From: JAKFEW01 sp036675505 | GTDB lineage: Bacteria > Cyanobacteriota > Sericytochromatia > S15B-MN24 > JAQBPE01 | Assembly (NCBI GenBank): GCA_036675505.1 | Contig: JAKFEW010000117.1 | Span: forward strand, 1-38,720 | Direction of reading: 5' to 3' | Length of the DNA: 38,720 bases | Part shown: positions 32,241-38,720 of the stretch, piece by piece | How positions within the stretch are numbered: position 1 is the first letter of the stretch | Layout: each line of letters starts with the position of its first letter | Program-made: the position numbers and the translations under genes | Notes under the pieces: generated by a model | Database searches by the model: none | Seen by the model: the letters and a program-made list of their open reading frames with translations, nothing else | What the model was told of the DNA's origin: nothing

Positions 32241-33341
32241 ATGGCAAAGGCCTTCGACGCCGCCTACTACGACGGCAAGACCGCCCAGCGCCATGACGTG
32301 CGCGTGTCCGTGGGCTCGCGCGGGCTGCGCCTGCGCCACGCCGACGGCCGCGAGGTGATCTGGCCGTACGCCCAGCTCAGGCTCGCGGAGGACGGCTTCG
32401 CCGGCGACCCGCTGCGCTTCGAGCGACCGGCCGCTGACGGCCTCCATGAGGCGATCGTGGTGCCGGACCACGACCTGCTCGCGGTGATCACGCGCGCCAA
32501 CCCGGAGGCCGCAAAGGCGTTCAAGCAGCCAGACAAGGTGCCCACGTTCCTGGTCAAGACGGCGATCGCCGGCGCAGGGACCGTGGCCTTCGCGGCCGCC
32601 ATGTTCTTCTGGGGCGTGCCGGCACTCGGCAACGCGGTGGCCGGCGTCGTGCCGCCCGCCTGGGAAGCCGACCTCGGGGCCTCGGTGGTGGAGGAGATCG
32701 TGCCCGCGCACGAGCGGTGCAAGGATACCCGGCGCGTGGCGGCCATCCAGGCGATCGTCGACCAGCTCATCGCGGCCAAGCCCGGCACGCCCTACAAGTA
32801 CCGGGTCACGCTCTCCCGCGACGATGCCGTCAATGCCTTCGCGGCCCCCGGCGGCTACATCGTCGTGAACCAGGGCCTGCTGGCCCGCACCAGGCGCCCC
32901 GAGGAGCTCGCGGGGGTGCTCGCCCACGAGATCCAGCACGTCGAGCAGCGCCACGCCACCAAGGCGATCTGCCGCGAGTTCACGATGGGCGCGTTGATCA
33001 AGGCGGCTTCGGGCGGCTCGGGCGACCTCGCCGCGGCGGCCGGCGCGGCCAAGACGCTCGGCGACCTGAGCTACAGCCGCCAGGCCGAGGAAGAGGCCGA
33101 CCTGCAGGGCATGGCGCTCATGCGCGCCGCGAAGCTCGATCCCCAGGGCATGGTGGCGGCCTTCGAGATGCTCGCGAGCGACGGCGGCGACCTGCCGAAC
33201 GAGCTCTCCTACCTGTCGACCCACCCGCAGACCGCCGAGCGGGTGAAGGCGCTCAAGCGCGAGGCCGCGAAGGTGCGCTACCGGCACGTGCCGGCGATCG
33301 CCAAGATGCCCTGGAAGCGTGTGATCGCGGGGTGTGACTGA
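32241..33341 (+). CDS. M48-family zinc metallopeptidase, membrane anchored
   Basis: The 366-aa protein has an N-terminal small domain (1-100, beta-rich, seen in M48 partners of DUF898 proteins), one transmembrane segment (about 104-126) and a C-terminal M48 catalytic domain. The zinc motif is His229-Glu230-x2-His233 (LAHEIQHVEQRH); the third ligand is among Glu283-Glu285 in QAEEEADLQG, and the conserved NAFAAPGGYIVVNQGLL strand precedes it. The C-terminal YLSTHPQTAERVKAL is also typical. The active site should face the periplasm, acting on misfolded envelope proteins as in BepA/LoiP. It starts 1 bp after the DUF898 gene and was clearly co-evolved with it. Confidence 0.92.
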   Translation: MAKAFDAAYYDGKTAQRHDVRVSVGSRGLRLRHADGREVIWPYAQLRLAEDGFAGDPLRFERPAADGLHEAIVVPDHDLLAVITRANPEAAKAFKQPDKVPTFLVKTAIAGAGTVAFAAAMFFWGVPALGNAVAGVVPPAWEADLGASVVEEIVPAHERCKDTRRVAAIQAIVDQLIAAKPGTPYKYRVTLSRDDAVNAFAAPGGYIVVNQGLLARTRRPEELAGVLAHEIQHVEQRHATKAICREFTMGALIKAASGGSGDLAAAAGAAKTLGDLSYSRQAEEEADLQGMALMRAAKLDPQGMVAAFEMLASDGGDLPNELSYLSTHPQTAERVKALKREAAKVRYRHVPAIAKMPWKRVIAGCD

Positions 33342-33361
33342 GCCGAACGGGCGGCAGGCGC

Positions 33362-34159
33362 TCAACCGACTTGCGGCGGCGCGAGGTCGCAGAACGTCCG
33401 CAGCCGGTCGGCATCCTTCAGGCGGCTCTCGCGCACGCGGCGCGGCCCGATCAGGCCCTCGGTGTCGGTCGAGGAGCTGAGGTCGATGCGGGCGCCCGAG
33501 TGCAGCGTGACGAAGAGCTGGCAGTCGCCGCCGAGACCCGCCACCCCGAGCGCCTTGATTTCGGCCATCGCGAAGGCGCGCTCATGCGTGCCGAGCAATC
33601 CGGAACGCGTGACGCGCACGCGGCCGTCCTCGCGCGAGAACGTCGCGTGGATGCGGTAGCTGCCCCACAGCACGAAGACGAGGCCCAGGAAGCCGAGCGC
33701 TACCGCGATCAGCGCGTAGGGCAGCCGCTTGTCGTTCTTGAGCTGGACCGTCTTGATCGTGGGATCGCCCAGGAACGCGTTGAAGGCCGCGACATCCTGG
33801 CCGACCCGCTCGCGGTCGCCGTACCACGCGAAGTAGTAGGGCCCGTCGTAGCCGTCGTCGATGTCGAGGTTCAGGCGGTAGTATTGCCACGAGCGGCCGA
33901 CCGGCAGCGCCTCGGCGTCCGCCCCCTTGATGAGGCTGAGCGGGATGCGCGCGAGCTTGTAGGAGCGCCAGAGCCGATCTTCGACCAGGTCGCAGGCCGG
34001 GTAGCCGTTCACCCGCGAGCAGGTCAGGGTGGTCGATTTCGCAGGCACGGCGCCGAGCACGCCAGCCAGGATCACCATGACGACGCCCACCAGCATCACG
34101 AGCCAGCTGCGCTGGGTGAAAAACGCCAGCGTATCGGCTGTTTCCTGGGCGATGCGCAT
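33362..34159 (-). CDS. Hypothetical two-TM protein with large extracytoplasmic loop
   Basis: The 265-aa protein has two membrane segments (about 20-42 and 145-168) flanking an extracytoplasmic region with three cysteines' worth of disulfide potential (TLTCSRVNGYPACDLV) and many aromatics. The C-terminal cytoplasmic part (about 170-265) looks like a small beta-rich PH-like domain (GRVRVTRSGLLGTHERAFAMAEIKALGV), seen in uncharacterised membrane proteins. ATG 34159 has GGAGG eight bases upstream; ATG 34180 lies before that site and is less likely. It converges on the M48 gene with 20 bp between and diverges from the LolA-like gene across a palindrome. No function can be assigned. Confidence 0.75.
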   Translation of the reverse strand: MRIAQETADTLAFFTQRSWLVMLVGVVMVILAGVLGAVPAKSTTLTCSRVNGYPACDLVEDRLWRSYKLARIPLSLIKGADAEALPVGRSWQYYRLNLDIDDGYDGPYYFAWYGDRERVGQDVAAFNAFLGDPTIKTVQLKNDKRLPYALIAVALGFLGLVFVLWGSYRIHATFSREDGRVRVTRSGLLGTHERAFAMAEIKALGVAGLGGDCQLFVTLHSGARIDLSSSTDTEGLIGPRRVRESRLKDADRLRTFCDLAPPQVG

Positions 34160-34178
34160 GCAGCAGGCCTCCAGTGTC

Positions 34179-34208
34179 ATAATACCCGCTCGTTCGGTAC
34201 GCCGAACG
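34179..34208. promoter_or_regulatory. Divergent promoter region with palindromic operator candidate
   Basis: A perfect 7-bp inverted repeat, CGTTCGG-TACG-CCGAACG (34191-34208), lies between the divergent genes at 34159 and 34243. On the minus strand a TATTAT -10 candidate (34184-34179) follows it, so the palindrome would cover the -35 area and suit a dimeric regulator. A hairpin in RNA is possible but no T-run follows. Confidence 0.45.
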
Positions 34209-34242
34209 CCAGGCCCCCCGCACGCCCCCCTGTGAGGACACG

Positions 34243-34920
34243 ATGACCCCGCTTCGCTCGCTGCTCATCACATCGCTCGCCGCGATCACGCTCGCGACGC
34301 CCGCCTTCGCCGCGTCGGACCCGCGCGCGCTGCAGGCCGTGCGGGACTTCCTCGCGGCGTACGAGGCGGTCCAGACCTTCGAGGGCCGCATCAAGACCGA
34401 GACCCGCCTGGACGGCCGCTCGCAGACCACGCGGTCCCAGCTCTGGCTCCAGAAGCCGCACTTCACGGCGCTCAAGATCGTCGAGGCACCTCAGACCCGC
34501 GCCGCGGAAGGCACCAAGCTGGTCTGGTTCGGCGAGCCCACCGTGCAGGTCCAGACGCGTTTCTTCGGCTTCCCGATCAAGGCTGCGCCGCGCTACGACG
34601 ACCCGCGCCTCGCGGGCCTGCGCGGCTGGAATATGCGCGAGCTCAGCATCGTGAGCGCGGTCGCGATGGCGCGCGACCCGCGCTCGACCTTCAAGCTCAT
34701 CGGTCCCGACACCTGGCTCGACCGGCCGATGACCGTGGTCGAGGCGCGCGGCCCCCGCATGTTGCCCGGCACCGAGCGGCAGCTCTTGTGGCTCGACGAT
34801 CAGCTCAAGCTTCCGTTCGTGATGGAGAGTTACGACGGCCAGGAGCGGGCTTTCCGCATAGAAATCGAGAAGTTCAAATTCGACGCCAGGCTTCCCCGCG
34901 ACACCTTCCGCCTGGACTGA
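34243..34920 (+). CDS. LolA/LolB-fold outer-membrane lipoprotein carrier-like protein
   Basis: The 225-aa protein has a Sec signal peptide (cleavage near AFA-AS, residues 22-24) and a mature domain of alternating beta strands that resembles the LolA/outer membrane lipoprotein-sorting superfamily: FLAAYEAVQTFEGRIKTETR, QLWLQKPHFTALKIVEAP, KLVWFGEPTVQVQTRFFG, LLWLDDQLKLPFVMESYDG and a final FKFDARLPRDTFRLD. It is likely a soluble periplasmic carrier of lipoproteins or lipids. GAGGA four bases before ATG supports the start. It is monocistronic, ended by the large palindrome at 34937-34966. Whether it is the true LolA or a paralogue for another lipid cannot be told. Confidence 0.75.
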   Translation: MTPLRSLLITSLAAITLATPAFAASDPRALQAVRDFLAAYEAVQTFEGRIKTETRLDGRSQTTRSQLWLQKPHFTALKIVEAPQTRAAEGTKLVWFGEPTVQVQTRFFGFPIKAAPRYDDPRLAGLRGWNMRELSIVSAVAMARDPRSTFKLIGPDTWLDRPMTVVEARGPRMLPGTERQLLWLDDQLKLPFVMESYDGQERAFRIEIEKFKFDARLPRDTFRLD

Positions 34921-34936
34921 GCGCGCCTGAAGCGCG

Positions 34937-34966
34937 AAGCGCCCCGCTCGATCGAGCGGGGCGCTT
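34937..34966. terminator. Perfect 30-bp palindrome, bidirectional terminator
   Basis: The 30-bp stretch is a complete palindrome: AAGCGCCCCG at the left is mirrored by CGGGGCGCTT at the right, with CGATCG at the centre. It can fold into a stem of 12 or more pairs, with A/T pairs at both ends. It lies between convergent genes, 17 bp after the LolA-like stop and 13 bp beyond the stop of the EF-hand gene, so it can serve both strands. Confidence 0.75.
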
Positions 34967-34978
34967 GCCTCGGGAAGT

Positions 34979-35656
34979 TTAGCCTTCGCCGCCGGGGGCG
35001 GGTGCAGGGTTCGGCTCGGGGGCCGGCGTGTACTTCGGGTTGATCTGACCGACCCAGCCGTTCAGCACGAAGTCCTCGAACTCACCCTGCGACAGCGCGC
35101 CGTCGCCGGTCTTGTCGGCGGCCTTGTAGGCCTCCTCGGTGGCGGTGGTCAGCTGCACCTTGGTCTTCAGGCCGCCCAGCGTGAGCGACAGGTTGGCGCC
35201 GGTCAGCGCGCCGTCGTTCAGCTCGGTCTGCGAGAGCAAACGGTTCCTGTCGGCGTCGAGCCTGTCGAAGCTCTTGAGCAGCGAGCGGCGCTGCGACTTG
35301 AAGAAGCCATCGGCGTCCTGGGCGAACAGGCCGAAGATCCAGCCGCGGTTGGCCCAGCTCATGAACTCCTTGTTCGTGAGCTTGCCGTTCTTGTTCTCAT
35401 CGGCCCGGGCGAAGTCGCGGAGGTCGATGAACGGGCCGGCCTCGTACTCGTCGATGGCGGCGTCGGCGTTGGCGTCGCACTTGCCGAACGCGGCGGCGTA
35501 GACGTGCTTGAAGCCGTCCTTCAGGGTCTTGGTGGCCTGGGCTTCGGCGGCCAGCTGGGCGCGCACCTGGCCGTTCGGCAACGGGTTGGCGCCACATCCG
35601 GCGAGCAACGCGACGGCAGCCGCGGCGGTGATGGTGTAGGTCAGGCGGGTGGCCAT
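34979..35656 (-). CDS. Four-EF-hand calcium-binding lipoprotein (copy 2)
   Basis: The 225-aa protein has lipobox LLAGC (Cys21), giving an exported, lipid-anchored product. EF-hand-like loops lie at 61-72 (DANADAAIDEYE, degenerate at position 6), 86-97 (DENKNGKLTNKE), 134-145 (DADRNRLLSQTE) and 181-192 (DKTGDGALSQGE). The C-terminus is Pro-rich (PAPEPNPAPAP). GGAGGAGAG just upstream of ATG gives strong initiation. The promoter region has five TTAA/TATAA units, four of them in exact 11-bp phase. It shares size and layout with the EF-hand lipoproteins at 2240 and 37403 but little residue identity outside the loops. The role is unknown; calcium-dependent envelope structuring or sensing is possible. 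Confidence 0.9.
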   Translation of the reverse strand: MATRLTYTITAAAAVALLAGCGANPLPNGQVRAQLAAEAQATKTLKDGFKHVYAAAFGKCDANADAAIDEYEAGPFIDLRDFARADENKNGKLTNKEFMSWANRGWIFGLFAQDADGFFKSQRRSLLKSFDRLDADRNRLLSQTELNDGALTGANLSLTLGGLKTKVQLTTATEEAYKAADKTGDGALSQGEFEDFVLNGWVGQINPKYTPAPEPNPAPAPGGEG

Positions 35657-35708
35657 CGTGAGCTCTCCTCCAGCAATATCTGCGGCACGCAGGAATCTAT
35701 CTAACGTT

Positions 35709-35775
35709 CGGTTAAGGTTTATTATAGAAACCTTATAGCGGCGGTTAAGATGATCTTGCTTTGCTGGAGGTTAAT
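35709..35775 (-). promoter_or_regulatory. Phased TTAA/TATAA repeat promoter of EF-hand copy 2
   Basis: Read on the minus strand, CTTAACCG (35749-35742), CTATAAGG (35738-35731), CTATAATA (35727-35720) and CTTAACCG (35716-35709) follow each other with an exact 11-bp period. A further ATTAACCT lies upstream at 35775-35768, touching the stop codon of the preceding small gene. TATAAT (35726-35721) inside the third unit is the likely -10 box, which puts the start point near 35714, inside the last repeat. Regulation by a PhoB/OmpR-family protein is inferred from the phasing. Confidence 0.65.
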
Positions 35776-36031
35776 TTCTCTTTAAGCTGCTGCCGCGCCA
35801 GGCCGACAACACGAGGCCGAGCGTGAGTCCGAACGCCAGCAGGACCATCCAGGTGGTATCCGCGGTCGGCCCCGGGATCCAATAGCCCTGACGGACCACG
35901 AAGATCGCGAGGCCGTGGCCGAGTAGCGTGATGAAGACGATCGGAAAGCCAAGGGATGCGAGCGCCAGGCACGGCTCCCGCTCCCCTTCGATGCGCCCCG
36001 CGGGCGTGATCTCGATCGGCCGCTCCCCCAA
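35771..36031 (-). CDS. Small two-TM protein downstream of the DUF6569-like gene
   Basis: The 86-aa product begins at TTG 36031, with GGAGG nine bases upstream and 15 bp after the stop of the preceding gene. A charged N-terminus (MGERPIEITPAGRIEGERE) is followed by two hydrophobic helices (about 22-46 and 60-80) separated by a short loop containing WIPGPTADTTW. It ends SSLKRN. No family is recognised. It probably forms an operon with the exported DUF6569-like protein and may anchor or assist it. An overlapping longer frame in another phase is a shadow. Confidence 0.6.
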   Translation of the reverse strand: MGERPIEITPAGRIEGEREPCLALASLGFPIVFITLLGHGLAIFVVRQGYWIPGPTADTTWMVLLAFGLTLGLVLSAWRGSSLKRN

Positions 36032-36046
36032 CGCCTTCGCCTCCGC

Positions 36047-37213
36047 CTACCGCTGCGGCGCTTCCTGGCGCTGCTCGGGCATCTGGTTGGGTGTCCGGTT
36101 CGGCGCCAGGTTCGGTGCCGGCGCGATCCGGCTCGAGGGCCGGCGGGAGTCGGACGAGGCCGGCTCGCCCTCGAACATGTCGAGGTGGATCACGGCGTCG
36201 CGCTCGACGAGCGCCGTGCCATGCAGCTTCGCGACCCGAAACTCGAGCGCCATGCCGACGCCGTCGGTCTGACCGGCGGTCCAGCTCGCATCGCGGCCGC
36301 TCGCGAGCAGGCGCTTCACGTCGTCTTGATCGCGATCGCCCCGCCACGAGTCGCCCACCACGTCGACCACGTAGGCGCGCAGCAACTTGGGATAGAGCTT
36401 CCCGAGCAACGCGTCGTCGCCGAAAACATCGACGGCGATCAGGCGATCACCGTAGGTCACGACCACGCCGACGAGCTCGCGCTCGGTGCGCGGCAAGTCC
36501 GTGAAAGCGTCGACATAGGGCTTGGTGTCGGTCTGGACCTTCTTGTCTTGATACACCTCGCGCGCCGCGGACGTGGGCGCCGAGACTTTCAGCTTGGCCT
36601 GGTTCTCGGAGATCGAGTCCCACACGGCGCCCTGCTGCTTGTCGCCCTTCACGGCCCCGCGCACGGAGTTCGGCACCGCGGCGTCAGCCGCCTGGAAGCT
36701 GGATGACTGCTCGACCCAGCGGCCCTGCTCGGTGCAGAACGCGCGCACGATCATCGAGCCGCTCTTGGGCGGAATCACCACGTCGCCTTGCAGCGTGCGA
36801 TCCTGCTTGGCGCCGCGCATGATCTCGCCGCCCATGATGAAGACCGGTCGCGCGCCGACGTTCTCGAGCTTCAGCTCGTTCACGCGGGCGCCGCCCTCGA
36901 GTTCGGTGACGACGAGCGCCTTGGACTTGAGCGCCTCGTCGAGCGTGAGCATGTCCGCGAGCTTGTAGTCGCCGCGCGACACGATCGGGAAGACCTTCAT
37001 GCCCTTGAAGGCGCGCGGCGCGCGCACCTCCACGCGGGACAACCAGCCGCGGGTCAGCTTGGTGGCCACGACCAGGCTCGCGCTCGGCGGCGGCGGATCG
37101 GTGGGCACGGGCGGGATCGGCTTGCGCGCGAGCGCGGGAGCGGCGAATGCGCTCATGACCAGCAAGGTCGCGATGACGGTGTTCTTCAGCAGCATGCGGT
37201 GGGGCATCTCCAT
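36047..37213 (-). CDS. Exported DUF6569/ARPP-1-like protein
   Basis: The protein has up to 388 aa and a Sec signal peptide (cleavage near ALA-RK, residue 29). The core resembles the family known as ARPP-1 or DUF6569: an early strand-turn segment with TLDEALKSKALVVTEL, then VNELKLENVGARPVFIMGGEIMRGAKQDRTLQGDVVIPP and the FCTEQGRWVEQSSSF segment with its invariant Cys and Trp. The C-terminus is Pro/Asn/Gln-rich and disordered. Start is uncertain: ATG 37213, 37207 or 37195 are in frame, none with a well-spaced ribosome site (GGAG lies 12 bases before 37195). A sigma70-type promoter lies at 37289-37317. Function is unknown. Confidence 0.8.
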   Translation of the reverse strand: MEMPHRMLLKNTVIATLLVMSAFAAPALARKPIPPVPTDPPPPSASLVVATKLTRGWLSRVEVRAPRAFKGMKVFPIVSRGDYKLADMLTLDEALKSKALVVTELEGGARVNELKLENVGARPVFIMGGEIMRGAKQDRTLQGDVVIPPKSGSMIVRAFCTEQGRWVEQSSSFQAADAAVPNSVRGAVKGDKQQGAVWDSISENQAKLKVSAPTSAAREVYQDKKVQTDTKPYVDAFTDLPRTERELVGVVVTYGDRLIAVDVFGDDALLGKLYPKLLRAYVVDVVGDSWRGDRDQDDVKRLLASGRDASWTAGQTDGVGMALEFRVAKLHGTALVERDAVIHLDMFEGEPASSDSRRPSSRIAPAPNLAPNRTPNQMPEQRQEAPQR

Positions 37214-37288
37214 GACGTAGCGGAGGGGATCTGGTGTCCCCGACGACGCCTCGCTCGAAGGGGTTCCGCAGCGCTATGACAGCTGAAT

Positions 37289-37317
37289 ATCTTATCGTAA
37301 CGAGCGCAAACTCGCAA
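37289..37317 (-). promoter_or_regulatory. Sigma70-type promoter of the DUF6569-like gene
   Basis: On the minus strand TTGCGA (37317-37312) and TAAGAT (37294-37289) are separated by exactly 17 bp. The start point would fall near 37282, giving a leader of about 70 nt before the gene at 37213. No TTAA repeats are present here, unlike the EF-hand promoters. Confidence 0.55.
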
Positions 37318-37347
37318 CAAATCTTTGCCAGCGGGAATCAGCCTGGC

Positions 37348-37384
37348 CAAAAGAACAGCGGGCGGCCCCTTTGGGACCGCCCGC
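37348..37384 (-). terminator. Intrinsic terminator of EF-hand copy 3
   Basis: On the minus strand a long stem (GCGGGCGG pairing with CCGCCCGC, plus three inner pairs across one mismatch) is followed by TGTTCTTTT. It begins about 18 bp after the stop codon at 37403, as expected for a rho-independent terminator. Confidence 0.85.
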
Positions 37385-37402
37385 CGTGTCGGAGGTCGGG
37401 TC

Positions 37403-38041
37403 TTACTTGACGCCGAGGCGGCGCTTGATCGACAGCGACCAGAGATCTTCGAACTCGCTGCGGACGAGCTTGCCGTCGCCGGTCTCGTCGGCCGACTTGA
37501 AGTCGGCGGCGACGAAGCCGCCGCACTCGACGAGCGTCTCGCCTTCGATGATCAGGCCGACCGCGTGGCCGAGCTTCTGCGCGGGGTTGGGGATGCCGGC
37601 CTCGGTCGACGACAGGAAGCCGTCCTTGTCCGCGTCGAGCTTCGCGAAGTCTTCGGCGAGGTGGGCGCGGACGCCGTTGGCGCTCGCCGGGCTCACGACG
37701 GTGGCGTACCAGCGGGTGAACTCTTCCTGGAGCAGGACGGCGTCGTGGTTGAAGTCGGCCTTCGCGAAGGTCGCGTCCGAGAACTTCACGGTCTGGGCTT
37801 CAGCCTCGGAGACCTTGCTGTCCTTGTTCAGGTCGAGCACCGCGAACGTCCAGGCGCCGGCGTTCTGCAGCACCGTGTAGATCGAGGAGATGCCCTGCTT
37901 GGGGCCCGCCGGCTGGCGGTTCTTCTGGGCCTGAAAGCCGTTGCCCTTGGTGGCGCTGGCGTTGAAGGCGGGGTTGACGCCGCAGGCGGACACGACGGAG
38001 ATGGTGGCGGCGGCGGTGAGGAACGTGGCGAGGCGGTTCAT
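37403..38041 (-). CDS. Four-EF-hand calcium-binding lipoprotein (copy 3)
   Basis: The 212-aa protein has lipobox VVSAC (Cys20). EF-hand loops lie at 70-81 (DLNKDSKVSEAE), 96-107 (DFNHDAVLLQEE, no Gly at position 6), 136-147 (DADKDGFLSSTE) and 185-196 (DETGDGKLVRSE). The N-terminal NRQPAGPKQG after the tether resembles DRRPAGPTQS of copy 1, supporting common descent. ATG 38041 was preferred over the in-frame start at 38080 because it gives a normal lipoprotein signal and has AGGAG about ten bases upstream. It is monocistronic, with Pho-like repeats in front and an intrinsic terminator behind. Function beyond calcium binding is unknown. Confidence 0.9.
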   Translation of the reverse strand: MNRLATFLTAAATISVVSACGVNPAFNASATKGNGFQAQKNRQPAGPKQGISSIYTVLQNAGAWTFAVLDLNKDSKVSEAEAQTVKFSDATFAKADFNHDAVLLQEEFTRWYATVVSPASANGVRAHLAEDFAKLDADKDGFLSSTEAGIPNPAQKLGHAVGLIIEGETLVECGGFVAADFKSADETGDGKLVRSEFEDLWSLSIKRRLGVK

Positions 38042-38105
38042 CGAGAGAGATCTCCTTTTAAGGCCGGGGGGGCGGCGCACCGACGGAAGTCTTCCGTCGA
38101 AGTCA

Positions 38106-38199
38106 TATTTAATGTTGGGTTAATCTTAACTTCATCTGCGTTTCATTTCAAGCGAAAAGAAGGACGATTTGGTTAAGTTAAGACTAAGATTGAGTTAAA
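38106..38199 (-). promoter_or_regulatory. Two clusters of Pho-box-like direct repeats upstream of EF-hand copy 3
   Basis: On the minus strand a triplet TTTAACTC (38199-38192), CTTAGTCT (38188-38181), CTTAACCA (38177-38170) keeps an exact 11-bp period. Closer to the gene a pair ATTAACCC (38124-38117) and ATTAAATA (38113-38106) has the same period. The triplet starts inside the stop codon of the upstream gene. This is the best match in the window to the cyanobacterial three-unit Pho box. No single -10 box stands out. Confidence 0.65.
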
Positions 38200-38720
38200 A
38201 CAAGTTAGTCCGGGTCTTGAAGGGGTAGGTCGGGAACTGCATCCCGAGCGCGCCCGTGCCGACCACCGAGAAGGTGTAGCTGCGGAAGCGCGACAGGCCG
38301 GTGATCGTGACCTGGTGCATCTTGGCGCCGTTCGTGACATGCCAGACGCCGTCGTAGCCGCGGCCGCTCAGGCCGAACGACTTGCCGAAGTAAACGATCG
38401 CCTTCGATTCGAGGTCCGTGCGCCAGGCCAGCGTGACGCTGGTCGCGGTCTTGCTCATCACGCCGACGCCGTACGGGCGCCACGGATCGAGGATGTTCTG
38501 GGCGCCTGCCTCGCCGGTCGCGGCGCTGCGGCGGGGCATCTGCGCGGCGAGCGCCGCGAGATCCACGATGGGCGCCTCGGCCACGCTGGCGTCGTCGACC
38601 GGGGTCGGCGCGCCCGGCACGGCGAGGGTGGGGGCGTCGTCGGCCGCCTCCGCGGCCTCGGTCGCGGCGGTCACGTGGGTCGTCACGGCGACGGCCGGCA
38701 GGGCGCGGGCGGCGGCGGGC
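38195..38720 (-). CDS. Exported protein ending in a purple-acid-phosphatase-N/FN3-like domain (5' truncated by window)
   Basis: The frame is open to the window edge, so the N-terminus is missing. The visible part begins with an Ala/Pro-rich stretch (ARALPAVAV...) that may be the end of a signal peptide, then an acidic low-complexity tether of about 60 residues. The last 95 residues form one fibronectin-III-like domain: VMSKTATSVTLAWRTDLES, AIVYFGKS, HQVTITGLSRFRSYTFSVVG and a final YPFKTRT. The SVTLAWRT, H-x-V-x-I-x-GL and Y-x-F pattern is that of the N-terminal domain of purple acid phosphatases, but no phosphatase domain follows. It is probably an extracytoplasmic binding or adhesion protein. 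Confidence 0.7.
   Translation of the reverse strand, partial: PAAARALPAVAVTTHVTAATEAAEAADDAPTLAVPGAPTPVDDASVAEAPIVDLAALAAQMPRRSAATGEAGAQNILDPWRPYGVGVMSKTATSVTLAWRTDLESKAIVYFGKSFGLSGRGYDGVWHVTNGAKMHQVTITGLSRFRSYTFSVVGTGALGMQFPTYPFKTRTNLF

Overview
The window is very G+C-rich, densely packed bacterial DNA. Nearly every gene has a clear Shine-Dalgarno site, and operons are joined by 4-nt ATGA/GTGA overlaps. Many products carry lipoprotein or Sec signals, and a LolA-like carrier is present, which suggests a cell with an outer membrane. The lineage cannot be fixed. The polyketide/fatty-acid (Pfa) genes are arranged as in myxobacteria (ER, then KS-AT-ACPs-KR-DH, then KS-CLF-AT-DHs). The promoter regions of several genes, however, carry 11-bp-phased PyTTAAPyPy direct repeats that look like the Pho box of cyanobacteria. 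No tRNA, rRNA, CRISPR array, phage or insertion sequence was seen.

Left edge (1-2930, plus strand): a cytosolic papain-like Cys-His-Asn protein, a His-rich lipoprotein and a four-EF-hand lipoprotein, closed by a strong terminator that also faces the large minus-strand operon.

Centre (24646 down to 2944, minus strand): the main system. A sigma70-type promoter precedes one apparent operon of about 21.6 kb: pfaD-like enoyl reductase, pfaA-like megasynthase (KS-AT-4xACP-KR-DH, 2412 aa), a pfaBC-like megasynthase (KS-CLF-AT-four hotdogs, 2275 aa), an unknown four-cysteine lipoprotein, oleA, oleB, oleC, oleD, and a TrhA/hemolysin III-like membrane protein. Six of the eight junctions are 4-nt start/stop overlaps. 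The Pfa enzymes should build a (poly)unsaturated acyl chain. OleA should join two chains head to head, OleD reduce the ketone, OleC form a beta-lactone and OleB decarboxylate it to an olefin. The operon therefore reads as a dedicated long-chain (poly)olefin assembly line. No thioesterase or phosphopantetheinyl transferase is seen, so OleA is a candidate chain-release step.

Right of centre (24683-30988, minus strand): a D-amino acid aminotransferase coupled to a 2,4-diaminopentanoate-dehydrogenase-like protein; a DUF4331 protein split into two separately exported genes; a 52-aa membrane protein, an MHS-type MFS transporter and a class I aminotransferase.

Right edge (31088-38720): zinc-ribbon DUF898/YjgN protein plus M48 peptidase (plus strand); an unknown two-TM protein divergent from a LolA-like protein across a palindrome; a second EF-hand lipoprotein; a two-TM small protein after an exported DUF6569/ARPP-like protein; a third EF-hand lipoprotein; and a truncated gene ending in a purple-acid-phosphatase-N/FN3-like domain. 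All three EF-hand lipoprotein genes and the papain-like gene have the 11-bp-phased TTAA repeats upstream, so they may form one regulon under a PhoB/OmpR-family regulator. Positions 1-147 precede the first recognisable signal and hold no gene I can support; no gene-free stretch longer than about 300 bases occurs.
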